Positions 35,077 through 45,002 of a stretch of DNA of 64,000 nt are shown in pieces. The notes under the pieces are model-generated. The model was not told the DNA's origin and ran no database searches. It saw nothing but the letters and a program-made list of their open reading frames with translations. Location: assembly GCA_902583075.1 (NCBI GenBank), contig CACHUN010000001.1, positions 357,788 to 421,787 of the forward strand, in the 5' to 3' direction. The position numbers and the translations under genes are program-made. The DNA is from an uncultured Pelagibacteraceae bacterium. Its GTDB lineage: Bacteria; Pseudomonadota; Alphaproteobacteria; Pelagibacterales; Pelagibacteraceae. Position 1 is the first letter of the stretch. Each line of letters opens with the position of its first letter.

Positions 35077-36081
35077 TTAAGGTAAAAGAACAATTTTTGG
35101 TGAAGAGCAGCTTCCATCATGAATTTGTTTAAAGGCCTCTGCACCTTTTTTCAATTCTCTATACTCTATCCAATCTAGTCTGCCAATTTGTCTGTCTGCT
35201 AAAATTTTAATTGTATTTTCAAAATCTTTGTTAGTATAACAATATGTACCAATGAAAGTTACCTCTTGAAGAGTTGCTTTTCTAAAATTAAACTGTCCTG
35301 CTGGTTGGGTTAATCCAATATGAATTATTGTACCTCCAGGTTTAATAACTGATATAGCTTGTTGTCTTGAAACTTCTAAACCTACTGTATCAAATACAAC
35401 ATCAAAGCTGTCATTTTGTATTTCTTTGTCTGAAGGGTTAACAAACTTACCATCAAAATATTTTGCACATTCACTTAGTCTCAGGTTATTGGGGTCAGAC
35501 ATAATGATATTTTTATTACCCTTAATTTTAGATAATATCAGAGAGCACAATAATCCGATTGCTCCGGCACCCTGAACTAAAGTTCTGCACTCAGAAAGAG
35601 GTTTTTTAAGAGAGTTTTCTCCCATAAGTACAGCGTGAAGTGAGACAGCGGTTGGTTCAGCTATAGCTGCTTCACTAAGATCTAAATGATCTGGCACCTC
35701 ATATATATTCTGATTAGGAGAGGAAACCAATTCTGCAAAAACTCCTTGTCTCTCGTAAGGTCTATTCATTCCTAAAAGAACTCTGTGTGGACATAGATGT
35801 TCTCGCCCACTTGTACAATATTCACACTTTCCGCATGTTATTAAGGGATTTAATACAACATTTTTTCCTTGGAATTTGCCATTTTGTATTACGCCACTCA
35901 CCTCGTGACCAATTATTAATGGTGGAATACGTCTTTCATCTTTTCCATGATACGCGTGCATATCAGATCCACATATTCCTGAAGCATGAACTTTTAATAT
36001 ACTCTCTCCACTTGTCTCTACAGGATCTTTTTCTTCTCTGTAAACCAATTCTTCAACACCGGTGTAAACTAAAGCTTTCAT
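35077..36081 (-). CDS. Zinc-dependent medium-chain alcohol/polyol dehydrogenase
   Basis: GICGSDMHAYHG, IIGHEVSGVI, CGKCEYCTSGREHLCPHR. Confidence 0.9.
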   Translation of the reverse strand: MKALVYTGVEELVYREEKDPVETSGESILKVHASGICGSDMHAYHGKDERRIPPLIIGHEVSGVIQNGKFQGKNVVLNPLITCGKCEYCTSGREHLCPHRVLLGMNRPYERQGVFAELVSSPNQNIYEVPDHLDLSEAAIAEPTAVSLHAVLMGENSLKKPLSECRTLVQGAGAIGLLCSLILSKIKGNKNIIMSDPNNLRLSECAKYFDGKFVNPSDKEIQNDSFDVVFDTVGLEVSRQQAISVIKPGGTIIHIGLTQPAGQFNFRKATLQEVTFIGTYCYTNKDFENTIKILADRQIGRLDWIEYRELKKGAEAFKQIHDGSCSSPKIVLLP

Positions 36082-36083
36082 AA

Positions 36084-37535
36084 TTATTTTTCATCTAGAA
36101 GATAATATATAAAAAACGATACGACAAATCCTAATATCCAAGAAAATGATTTTATATCTGAGAAATTGATATTCCATAATAATGAAAATGAGAAAATAAA
36201 ACCTATAATAAGTGAATACACGGCTTTATAGTTCCAACCATTTGAATACATATATTCATTTCCATCCCTCAAAAAAAACAGATCTTTGTGATTTACTTTT
36301 CCTTTTTTCACGAGATAGTAGTCAGCAATTATAATTGCAAAGGTTGGACCAAAAAATGCTGCAAGGCTGTCGATAATATTTATCACACCTATTTGACTTA
36401 AAATCGATGGCCACAAACCTCCAGCAATAAAACCAATTATTAAAATTAATACTCCAGAAGTTTTGAGATCTAGATTATTAGGAATAAAATTTATTATACT
36501 ATTTTGCGTAGGGACATAATTAGAAATTAAATTAGTGGATAGAGACGAAAAAATTATAAAAATTAGAACAAACACAGTTAAGCCAGTATTGTCTAATTTT
36601 GCAATAATATCCATTGGCTTAGTTAATATTTGATCAACAACAATAAGCTTTTGATTTAAAACAACATCTACTCCAACAACTATAGATGTTGCTAAAAATG
36701 AAAACAAAATCATATTTAGAAAAAGACTAAGGTTTCCCAATTTTAGATCTTTATCTGTTTTTACATATCTAGAAAAATCTCCAAAATTTAACAACACAAT
36801 TGAGAAGTAAGAGAAAATTGTACCTGTTAAAACCACAAAAGGTAAAACGTTAGATTTTGAAAAAAAATTTCCCTCCGTTGTATTTGATTTAAGAGACTGA
36901 AAAATTTGAGTGTGATTTTCAGAAGTTAAAATTAAAAAAAAGACTAACAAACCTAAATAAACAAAGATGGCTGAAAACTGTAAAAATCTTTGATTAAACC
37001 TTTGTCCATTTGTAAATAAAAAATACTGAACAACAAAAGTTAATGCTAATGAAATCCAATCAATAATATTTAATCCAAGAAAAAAAGCTAAAAATACTTG
37101 ATCGTCTAGAATTTGACTATCTAGTTTATAATAAATAAAAATTCTAATTAGATATGTGATTGATTTTGATATAAAAAATGTTTGAATACCAAACATAAAT
37201 ACTCCAATGACAGATCTTAAAAGACTTAAGTATTTGGCTCCATTTAAGCCCATGGATATTCTGAGCATAACAGGAAAAGGTAATCCATGCTTTTGTGATG
37301 GTTTGCCAATCAATGATATAAAAAAATAGATTAATATTGATGCGGCTAATGAGGAAGTTAAGACTAGTACAGTACTAAGATTATATATTAAATATAAAGA
37401 GGCTATTAACGCAAAACCTGCAATCGTTTGGATACTATTAGCCCAAAAGCAAAATAAATCGATTGATTTCCATGTTTTATTGCTTGGGTTAACTGTGGCT
37501 AATTCAAAATTTTTTAATTCTATATTTTGACTCAC
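36084..37535 (-). CDS. NCS1-family nucleobase/cation symporter-like permease
   Basis: SIDLFCFWANSIQTIAGFALIASLYL, GLNGAKYLSLLRSVIGVFMFGIQ, FFGPTFAIIIADYYLVKKG. Confidence 0.85.
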   Translation of the reverse strand: MSQNIELKNFELATVNPSNKTWKSIDLFCFWANSIQTIAGFALIASLYLIYNLSTVLVLTSSLAASILIYFFISLIGKPSQKHGLPFPVMLRISMGLNGAKYLSLLRSVIGVFMFGIQTFFISKSITYLIRIFIYYKLDSQILDDQVFLAFFLGLNIIDWISLALTFVVQYFLFTNGQRFNQRFLQFSAIFVYLGLLVFFLILTSENHTQIFQSLKSNTTEGNFFSKSNVLPFVVLTGTIFSYFSIVLLNFGDFSRYVKTDKDLKLGNLSLFLNMILFSFLATSIVVGVDVVLNQKLIVVDQILTKPMDIIAKLDNTGLTVFVLIFIIFSSLSTNLISNYVPTQNSIINFIPNNLDLKTSGVLILIIGFIAGGLWPSILSQIGVINIIDSLAAFFGPTFAIIIADYYLVKKGKVNHKDLFFLRDGNEYMYSNGWNYKAVYSLIIGFIFSFSLLWNINFSDIKSFSWILGFVVSFFIYYLLDEK

Positions 37536-37600
37536 TAATGTAACCTTAAACTAAAATTTTTATATGTCTATAATTGTGATATCCATAATTTTGTAATTCT

Positions 37601-38494
37601 ATGAATTTTCTAAAAAACAATATTGGCTACGTTTCTATGTTCGTGGCAGTGATAGGTTTCGGGTCAGGTCCACCGTTTGTGAAATTAGCATTACAGGAAT
37701 TTTATGTAATGGATTTAATGGCGGTACGATTCTCTTTAGCATTTAGTTTGATGTTAATTTTTGCCTTGATTATGAGGGCAAATTTAAAAATCAAAGAAAT
37801 TGGGTTTACTCCTTTCTTAATGGGTTTATTAAATCCATTTCTTGTTACTCTAAGTTTTCATATTGGTCTACTACTTACCTCACCTGTAAATGGAGTTGCT
37901 TTAATTAGCACTTTGCCAATATGGCAACCATTTGTTGCAAGACTTTTTTTAAAAGAAAAAATTGAAATAAAGGTAATTATTGGAGCCTCTATAACAATTA
38001 TTGGAACGTTAATTTTACTTACAAGTCAAACAAAATCAGGACATGGAAATTATATTGGTGATTTAATAATCTTTTTAGGGATGATTTGTGTTTCAGTAAA
38101 TGAGGTTTTAGGAAGAAGATTTATGCAAACTAAAGTTGATCAATTAGGTGTTAATACTTATCAATATTTTATTGGTGCTATACTATCTTTATTAGTTCTT
38201 TTTGTAATTTGGCCAAATTCAAGTTTTAAATATAATAATTATCTAAACTTTTCACCTCCAGTTTTAGCGGCTATAACATTATCTTGTATAACGTTTGGAG
38301 CTTATTTGTTTTATAATTTTGCTCTTAGAAGGGTTCCTGTAGGTAGAATTAGTTTGATGTATCCTTTAACAGGTCCTATTGGTGCAACAATGTCTTGGTT
38401 AATAATTGACTCTCCGATTTCAACAAAGGTTTTTATATCTTTAGCAATAATTCTAGTTGGAACTATTATACCTCAAATAAATAAGTCTAGTTAA
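37601..38494 (+). CDS. EamA/DMT-family transporter
   Basis: Ten hydrophobic segments, two EamA repeats. Confidence 0.85.
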   Translation: MNFLKNNIGYVSMFVAVIGFGSGPPFVKLALQEFYVMDLMAVRFSLAFSLMLIFALIMRANLKIKEIGFTPFLMGLLNPFLVTLSFHIGLLLTSPVNGVALISTLPIWQPFVARLFLKEKIEIKVIIGASITIIGTLILLTSQTKSGHGNYIGDLIIFLGMICVSVNEVLGRRFMQTKVDQLGVNTYQYFIGAILSLLVLFVIWPNSSFKYNNYLNFSPPVLAAITLSCITFGAYLFYNFALRRVPVGRISLMYPLTGPIGATMSWLIIDSPISTKVFISLAIILVGTIIPQINKSS

Positions 38495-39831
38495 GGTGAT
38501 GGATACATTACCCCAGGTAACCATAATGCTATTTTTGGAAATATTATAATTAATATTAAACCAATTACTTGGATAACCATAAATTGCATCATGCCAAGAT
38601 AAATATCTTTTAAATCCCACTCTGGAACGACTCCTTTTAAGAAATAAGCAGACAATGCGACAGGAGGTGAGAGCCAGGCGGTTTGTAAATTAACGGCCAC
38701 TAATATTGCAAACCATGTGAGATTAAATCCTAACTCTATTACTAAAGGTAATACAATTGGTAATACTATTAATACTATTGGTACCCACTCTAAAGGCCAT
38801 CCTAATAAAAAAATAGCAGCCATTATTATTGCTAAAATCACGTATCTATTTACCTCTAAATTTAAAAGAAAATCAGTTAAAAGAGATGGAGTTCCTAATT
38901 TTGAGAATACTGCTCCAAAAAAGTTTGATGCAGCAACTAGAAACATTATTAGAGCTGTTATCTCTAAAGTTTTTAAAAGAGCATCTTTCAAACCTGGTAG
39001 AGTTAATTTTTTGTATGCTAACGCAAGTAAGATAGCGCCAAACGCTCCCATACCAGCTCCTTCAGTTGGAGTAGCGAGACCAAAGAGAATACTTCCCAGT
39101 GCAAAAAAAACTAAACCTGCAGGAGGAATTAATCCCATAATAAATTCATACCAAACCTTAGCCATATTAGTTGGTTGTTCGTTTACTGGTAGAACAGGAC
39201 CAAGTTTTGGATTTAAATAACATCTTAAAGTTGTGTAAGCAGCGTATAAACATGCTAATAAAATTCCTGGCATTATTGCTGCTGCAAATAAATCTGTAAC
39301 AGGAATTTCTAAAACAGGTCCCATCACAACTAGCATAATACTTGGAGGAATTAAAATTCCAAGAGTTCCACCAGCACAGATTAAACCAGCTGAAAGTCTT
39401 GTATCATAACCAGTTCTAATCATAGTTTTACCTGCCATAATTCCTAGGATAGTAACTGATGCACCAACTATTCCAGTTGCAGCAGCAAAAATTGTTGAGA
39501 CAAACATTACCGCATAAAACAATGCTCCTTTAGTTTTAGACAGCATTAATTGAACTGCATTAAATAATCTCTCCATTAGACCCGCTTGCTCCATTAAAAT
39601 TCCCATAAAGATAAAGAGTGGTACGGCTGCAAGTGTATTCTCCGTCATAATCATATTGAACTGGAGTGTCATTAAGTAAAAAACTAATTTGCCAAAGCCC
39701 CAATATCCAAAAACAAGACCTAAAAATATTAAAGTAAATGAAATTGGAAAACCAACAAAGATTGCAAATAACATGCAACCAATCATTATTGCTCCGATTA
39801 TTTCTGGGCTAAAAAAATCCATTATGGCCAT
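38491..39831 (-). CDS. TRAP transporter large permease (DctM)
   Basis: DctM-like: LAAVPLFIFMGILMEQAGL, PTEGAGMGAFGAILLAL. Confidence 0.92.
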   Translation of the reverse strand: MAIMDFFSPEIIGAIMIGCMLFAIFVGFPISFTLIFLGLVFGYWGFGKLVFYLMTLQFNMIMTENTLAAVPLFIFMGILMEQAGLMERLFNAVQLMLSKTKGALFYAVMFVSTIFAAATGIVGASVTILGIMAGKTMIRTGYDTRLSAGLICAGGTLGILIPPSIMLVVMGPVLEIPVTDLFAAAIMPGILLACLYAAYTTLRCYLNPKLGPVLPVNEQPTNMAKVWYEFIMGLIPPAGLVFFALGSILFGLATPTEGAGMGAFGAILLALAYKKLTLPGLKDALLKTLEITALIMFLVAASNFFGAVFSKLGTPSLLTDFLLNLEVNRYVILAIIMAAIFLLGWPLEWVPIVLIVLPIVLPLVIELGFNLTWFAILVAVNLQTAWLSPPVALSAYFLKGVVPEWDLKDIYLGMMQFMVIQVIGLILIIIFPKIALWLPGVMYPSP

Positions 39832-40478
39832 CTCCCTTTAACAAAAGCATAATAAGTTTTTAAAATTTCGGATACGCCTTGTACTAAAAGTAAAAATGCA
39901 CCAATGGGCATACAACTTTTTAAAGGCCACATAATTGGCATCCATGTTGTATCCATGGCTCTTTGAATTCTAACTTTACCACCTAAGCATTCTTCTAAAT
40001 TTGATCTTCCACAAATTGAAGTATAGGCATAATCAAAACTTACAAAGAAAAATACAAGAAACCCTGGTATAAAAAATAATAAATATAAAAATAAATCTAC
40101 TCTTGCCTGATTTTTAACTGACCAATTTCGATAAAGAAAATCTGCTCTTATATGTATTCCCTTTGATAATGTATAGGCTGCACCTAACATAAATAAAGCA
40201 CCAGCTAACATTCTACTTATGTCAAATGACCATAAAGTAGGTCTATTAAAAAAATGTCTTCCAATAACCTCATGGATCATTGCATAAATTAAAAATACTG
40301 TTAACCAGGCAAATACTTTGCCAGTGATCAACATTTTTGAATCTATGAATTCTATTGTTTTTGCCATCCAAGGAGTCATATCCTCAGGCATTTTTAAACT
40401 CGTACGCCTCTCAGCGATTAATTCGTCTGTTATATCAAGATTTTCTTTAATTTTTGGTTCTGAATCTTTATCAACCAT
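39822..40478 (-). CDS. TRAP transporter small permease (DctQ)
   Basis: Four TM segments; RMLAGALFMLGAAYTLSKGIHIRADFLY; overlaps DctM. Confidence 0.9.
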   Translation of the reverse strand: MVDKDSEPKIKENLDITDELIAERRTSLKMPEDMTPWMAKTIEFIDSKMLITGKVFAWLTVFLIYAMIHEVIGRHFFNRPTLWSFDISRMLAGALFMLGAAYTLSKGIHIRADFLYRNWSVKNQARVDLFLYLLFFIPGFLVFFFVSFDYAYTSICGRSNLEECLGGKVRIQRAMDTTWMPIMWPLKSCMPIGAFLLLVQGVSEILKTYYAFVKGRWP

Positions 40479-40511
40479 TTAACGACTTTATAAATTTTAT
40501 TAAATTTGAAA

Positions 40512-40540
40512 AAAACGGGGATTTAAAAAATCCCCGTTTT
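40512..40540 (-). terminator. Hairpin between dctP and dctQM (attenuator/terminator)
   Basis: AAAACGGGGATTTAAAAAATCCCCGTTTT symmetric hairpin followed by T-run on the minus strand. Confidence 0.75.
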
Positions 40541-40551
40541 TATATATTAAA

Positions 40552-41640
40552 TTACTGTTGAGCTGCAAATGCAGAACCAATTGATGCATCAGATGTTTCC
40601 ATTTGTGCAATAAAAGGTACTACAATTTTAGCGTGCGCAGTCATATGCTCATACACTTCTTTAAAGAATGCATTAGATGCAGCGTTCTTTTTAAGAGTAG
40701 CTTGAGCAGCGTTCATGTACTCAGTAAAGTAATCAGCTGGTGTATCCCAAAGTTTTACACCATGATTTTGAGTAAGATCGATTAACGCTTTTCCATTCTC
40801 TACAGCTCTATTAGTGATGTTTCTTGTGATCATCGCTTCTGACGCAACTTCCATTGCATATTTTTGATGATCAGTTAGAGAATTATAAACATCTCCATTG
40901 ATATAGATATCACCATTTACAACGTTTTGGTGTAATCCTTGTAGATAGTAGTTTTTAAGAACTTTTTGGAAACCAAAAACTGAATCTGGTTTTGGACAAC
41001 ACCATTCAGCAGCATCGATAGTTCCTTTTTCAAGTGCTGGTAATATATCACCACCTGATAAAGATACTGATGCAATTCCGATATCTTTGTATGTTTGTCC
41101 TGGAATTCCTGGAGGAGTTCTGAATCTGTATTTTCTGAAATCATCCATGTTTTTAATTGGCTCTTTAAACCAACCTAATGCTTCTGGTCCTGATGATGCC
41201 ATCACGAAACCTTTAACGTTCATTCCCATTTCGCTCCATAATTGGTCGTATAATTCTTTACCACCATTATCGAAATACCATGCCAACCAAGATTTAGTAC
41301 TCAAACCAATTCCCCCACCAGCAACTGGCGATCCAAATAGCATCGCAGCTGGGTGATAGTTTGACCAGTAGTGAGTCCATGCTGCACCACCATCTACTAG
41401 ACCTTTATCAACAGCCTCTAGTGTTTCTTTCATACCAACAACTTCACCTTTTGAAAGAAGCTCAAATTTTAACTCACCTCGAGTTAATTTTGTTACTCTA
41501 TCAGTCCACATTTTTACGATTTGTCCATCGTATGATGTTTTAGGAAAAGTAAGTTGGATTTTTAATGTTTTAGCAGAAGCAGATCCAATTACTGAAACTG
41601 CAAATACTAAAGCTAAAATCATTGAAGTGATTTTTTTCAT
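40552..41640 (-). CDS. TRAP transporter substrate-binding protein (DctP family)
   Basis: Signal peptide; LSGGDILPALEKGTIDAAEWCCP. Confidence 0.92.
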   Translation of the reverse strand: MKKITSMILALVFAVSVIGSASAKTLKIQLTFPKTSYDGQIVKMWTDRVTKLTRGELKFELLSKGEVVGMKETLEAVDKGLVDGGAAWTHYWSNYHPAAMLFGSPVAGGGIGLSTKSWLAWYFDNGGKELYDQLWSEMGMNVKGFVMASSGPEALGWFKEPIKNMDDFRKYRFRTPPGIPGQTYKDIGIASVSLSGGDILPALEKGTIDAAEWCCPKPDSVFGFQKVLKNYYLQGLHQNVVNGDIYINGDVYNSLTDHQKYAMEVASEAMITRNITNRAVENGKALIDLTQNHGVKLWDTPADYFTEYMNAAQATLKKNAASNAFFKEVYEHMTAHAKIVVPFIAQMETSDASIGSAFAAQQ

Positions 41641-41766
41641 TATTTATCCCTCTCTTTTTATTGTTATTAAGTCTTAATAATGATTGAAGTAAAACTCATT
41701 GCATGACAAATGTAAAACGATTAATTGTTCCAGCCCTTATTAATACAACCTAAAGTTTAATTAGGT

Positions 41767-42693
41767 CTATTTATTACCTTTAGGATCAAAGGGATAATCC
41801 CAAGCATCCCCGCCAATTTTTTTAGATATACCCGAATAATCTGTTTCGCTATCACCACCCTCACAAAATTCATTGAATATTTCTAAGGCATGTTTTCCTA
41901 GAGGTGTTGAAGCATTTACAGATTTTGCAGCATCATTTGCTAGTTTTAAATCTTTAGTCATCATGGCTGCAGAAAAGCCTGGTCTATATTTATTGTTAGA
42001 AGGAACGCCATCTGTTAAATTTGGCAGCGGTGTATAAGTTGACAATGCCCAATTATTTCCAGAGGCATTTTTCATAATTTCATGAACTTTTTTTAAATCC
42101 ATCTTTAGTCTTTTCGCTAACATTAGTGCCTCTGATGCTGCTATCATTGAAATTCCTAAAGACATATTATTACAAATCTTTACTCCAACTCCACTTCCTT
42201 GTGGTCCAGCATGTAAAATTTTTTGCCCCATTATATCCATTAATGGTTTAGCTAAATTTACAGCTTCATCATCTCCACCAACTAAAAAATTTAATTTACC
42301 TACTCTTGCTCCCATAACACCTCCTGTAACAGGCGCATCAATCATTTTAATTCCTCTATTTTTTGCTTCCTTACCTAGTAACAAAGAAGTTTCAATATCA
42401 ATTGTTGAACAGTCAATTATGAGAGCATCCTTTGAAATTTTATCAATAATACCTTTGTCTCCTAAAAAAAGAGATTTTACATGTTTGCCTTCAGGCAACA
42501 TTGAGATTACAAAATTTGCACCTTCAAGGACCTCATCTAATGTATCAACCACATCTAAATTTGCATCCTTAGCTTTTTTTATCATTTCTGGAGAAACATC
42601 GTAGGCTTTAACTTTTTTACCAGCCTTAACTAATTGATCTGCCATTGGGTTACCCATGTTTCCAACACCAATAAAAGCTATTTGATCTGTCAT
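41767..42693 (-). CDS. 3-hydroxyisobutyrate dehydrogenase-family oxidoreductase
   Basis: IAFIGVGNMGNPMADQLVKAG, IDAPVTGGVMGARVGKLNFLVGG, KICNNMSLGISM. Confidence 0.9.
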   Translation of the reverse strand: MTDQIAFIGVGNMGNPMADQLVKAGKKVKAYDVSPEMIKKAKDANLDVVDTLDEVLEGANFVISMLPEGKHVKSLFLGDKGIIDKISKDALIIDCSTIDIETSLLLGKEAKNRGIKMIDAPVTGGVMGARVGKLNFLVGGDDEAVNLAKPLMDIMGQKILHAGPQGSGVGVKICNNMSLGISMIAASEALMLAKRLKMDLKKVHEIMKNASGNNWALSTYTPLPNLTDGVPSNNKYRPGFSAAMMTKDLKLANDAAKSVNASTPLGKHALEIFNEFCEGGDSETDYSGISKKIGGDAWDYPFDPKGNK

Positions 42694-42695
42694 AT

Positions 42696-44213
42696 TTAAA
42701 TATCTATATTTGATTTTCCTCTGTTAATCAAAACCGTTTTACTTTGAGTAAAATGGTTTATCATGCTATCAAAGGCGTACTCTTTTCCTAGCCCACTCAT
42801 TTTTAAACCACCATATGAAACATTTGCTCTAGGCGCCACACATTGATTTACTTGGACAAAACCTGCCTCGATTTCTTCAACAAACTGTAAAGCTCTAGAT
42901 AAATTTTGTGTCCACAATACCGCTGATAGTCCAAATGGTGTATCATTTGCACTGTTCATTACTTCATCAAATGTTTTAAATGGTATTGCACAAGCAACAG
43001 GACCAAATATTTCTTCTTGACAAACTGGAGAGCTTACTGGAACACCTGACATCAATGTAGGTTCATAGAAGAAACCATTTTTATAATCACCACCTGTTAT
43101 TTGATTGCCACCATGTACAACATTGGTTGTAGAGTTTTTTTTGGCAATATCCATATAATGTAAAGTTCGTTTCAGTTGTTCTTCTGAAATAATTGCTCCA
43201 ATGTCAGAACTTTCATCTAGGGCATTACCCATTTTTAATTTACTTAATTTTTCAGCAGCTCCACCCAGTACTTGATCATAAATTTTTTCCTGAATATAAA
43301 CTCTTGAACCAGCAGTACATGCTTGTCCTTGTCGAGTATATCTCATTCCATCAATAACCCCTTGAATTGCAATATCTAAATCTGCATCACTCATTATTAT
43401 ATTTGGATTTTTTCCTCCAAGCTCTAAAGTAACTGGACATAATTTAGGAGCTGCTTTTTGCGCTATAATCTTTCCTACTGTAAAAGATCCTGTAAACGTT
43501 ACTTTTCTTACTTTTTCATGAGTTACCAGAGGTTCGCCACACTCTTCTCCATAGCCTGAAATTACATTTAAAACACCCGGAGGAAGTTCTTGTTGAAATA
43601 TCTCCGATAGTAGAAGAGCACAAAATGGAGCTTGCTCAGCTGTTTTTAAAACAACACTATTTCCTGCTACAATAGCTGGAGCGATTTTTGCTACTGTTAA
43701 AAATAATGGCGCATTCCAAGGGACGATTGCACAAACAACCCCAATTGGATCTCTGGTGGTATAATGAATACTATTTGGAATATTGGTTGGATAATTTTCT
43801 CCTTTTAACTCTCCAGACAAACCAGCAAACATATTTGTAAGTTCAATGGAAGCATTTGTTTCTGGTATAGCCTGTGTACTTAAAGCATTACCTGTATCTA
43901 ATGATAATAAAGTTTCAATTTCTGACTTTCTTTCCTCTAATCTTTTTGCTCCAGCAGCAACCATTTTTCCTCTTTCCCTTGCTGGTATTTTTTTCCATTT
44001 TTGAAAAGCTTTATATGCTGACTCAACTGCAATATTAACATCATCTTTATTACATTGAGGAGCAGAACCGATATTGTCTCCTGTGCTTGGATTTAATACT
44101 GGTATCTTATTATTTGTTTGAGCAGATATTAGTTTACCATCAATTAAAATTTTATCAGTTAATCTTTTTGCATTATAAATTGCTTGTTCAAGATTTTTTT
44201 GAAAGTTACTCAT
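42696..44213 (-). CDS. Aldehyde dehydrogenase
   Basis: VTFTGSFTVGK, VTLELGGKNPNII, GQACTAGSRV, EEIFGPVACAIPF. Confidence 0.95.
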   Translation of the reverse strand: MSNFQKNLEQAIYNAKRLTDKILIDGKLISAQTNNKIPVLNPSTGDNIGSAPQCNKDDVNIAVESAYKAFQKWKKIPARERGKMVAAGAKRLEERKSEIETLLSLDTGNALSTQAIPETNASIELTNMFAGLSGELKGENYPTNIPNSIHYTTRDPIGVVCAIVPWNAPLFLTVAKIAPAIVAGNSVVLKTAEQAPFCALLLSEIFQQELPPGVLNVISGYGEECGEPLVTHEKVRKVTFTGSFTVGKIIAQKAAPKLCPVTLELGGKNPNIIMSDADLDIAIQGVIDGMRYTRQGQACTAGSRVYIQEKIYDQVLGGAAEKLSKLKMGNALDESSDIGAIISEEQLKRTLHYMDIAKKNSTTNVVHGGNQITGGDYKNGFFYEPTLMSGVPVSSPVCQEEIFGPVACAIPFKTFDEVMNSANDTPFGLSAVLWTQNLSRALQFVEEIEAGFVQVNQCVAPRANVSYGGLKMSGLGKEYAFDSMINHFTQSKTVLINRGKSNIDI

Positions 44214-44985
44214 TATCTAATTCTCCTCTTCTAACTTTAGAAGAGAGCCATCCACCATCTATTTTTATTTCAGAGCCATTTATGAAATCAGAATCATCGC
44301 TTGATAAAAATACTGCTGCTCCAACTATATCTTTTGGTTCTCCCCATCTACCTACTACAGTTTCTTTCCCCCAGGCTTCACCATGTTTTGGATCTTCAGC
44401 ATATTTTTGATTAAATGAGGTAGATATTAAACCTGGACAAATAGTATTTACATTAATATTTTTTCCAGTCAGATCGACAGATAACGCTCTTGTTAAGCCT
44501 AAGACACCGCTCTTTGCAGCTACATATCCTACCCTATCTGGTCTTCCCATAAAACTTGCTATCGACCCAAAGTTAATAATTTTACCTTTTCCATTTTTAA
44601 TCATATGAGGAATTACAGCCTGACTAGCAAGGAAAGGTGCTGTGAGATTCACAGAAATCATATCATCCCAATCTTGTTTTGTATGATTTAAAAGTTTCTT
44701 AACATGTCTAATTCCTGCATTGTTTATTAGAATATCAATTTTACCGAAGTGTTTGATAGTTTGATCCACCATCTCGTTGATGCTCTTTTGATTTGAGACG
44801 TCAGTTTTTATAATTATTGCTTCACTGCCTGCCTCTATAATTTTTTTTTTAGCTTTTTCTGAATTTTCAATATCTATTTCTGCGATAACTATCTTTGCAC
44901 CTTCTTTTACAAGACCAAGACAAATTTCTTGTCCTATTCCTTTTCCTCCGCCTGTAACTATTGCTACCCTATCTTTAAGTTTCAT
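44206..44985 (-). CDS. Short-chain dehydrogenase/reductase
   Basis: VTGGGKGIGQEI, NNAGIRH, YVAAKSGVLGLTRAL. Confidence 0.93.
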   Translation of the reverse strand: MKLKDRVAIVTGGGKGIGQEICLGLVKEGAKIVIAEIDIENSEKAKKKIIEAGSEAIIIKTDVSNQKSINEMVDQTIKHFGKIDILINNAGIRHVKKLLNHTKQDWDDMISVNLTAPFLASQAVIPHMIKNGKGKIINFGSIASFMGRPDRVGYVAAKSGVLGLTRALSVDLTGKNINVNTICPGLISTSFNQKYAEDPKHGEAWGKETVVGRWGEPKDIVGAAVFLSSDDSDFINGSEIKIDGGWLSSKVRRGELDNE

Positions 44986-45002
44986 TTCCCAAATGATTGA
45001 CG

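Noticed and set aside
38491-38494. 4-nt tail-to-tail overlap of dctM and the EamA gene
   Set aside because: Common in compact genomes; not informative on its own.
38717-39220. 167-aa plus-strand ORF
   Set aside because: Antisense to dctM, a strongly supported membrane protein gene; typical spurious shadow ORF.
41748-41766. ACCTAA...TTAGGT inverted repeat after the HIBADH gene
   Set aside because: Short, AT-rich stem with no T-run in the transcription direction; weak terminator evidence.
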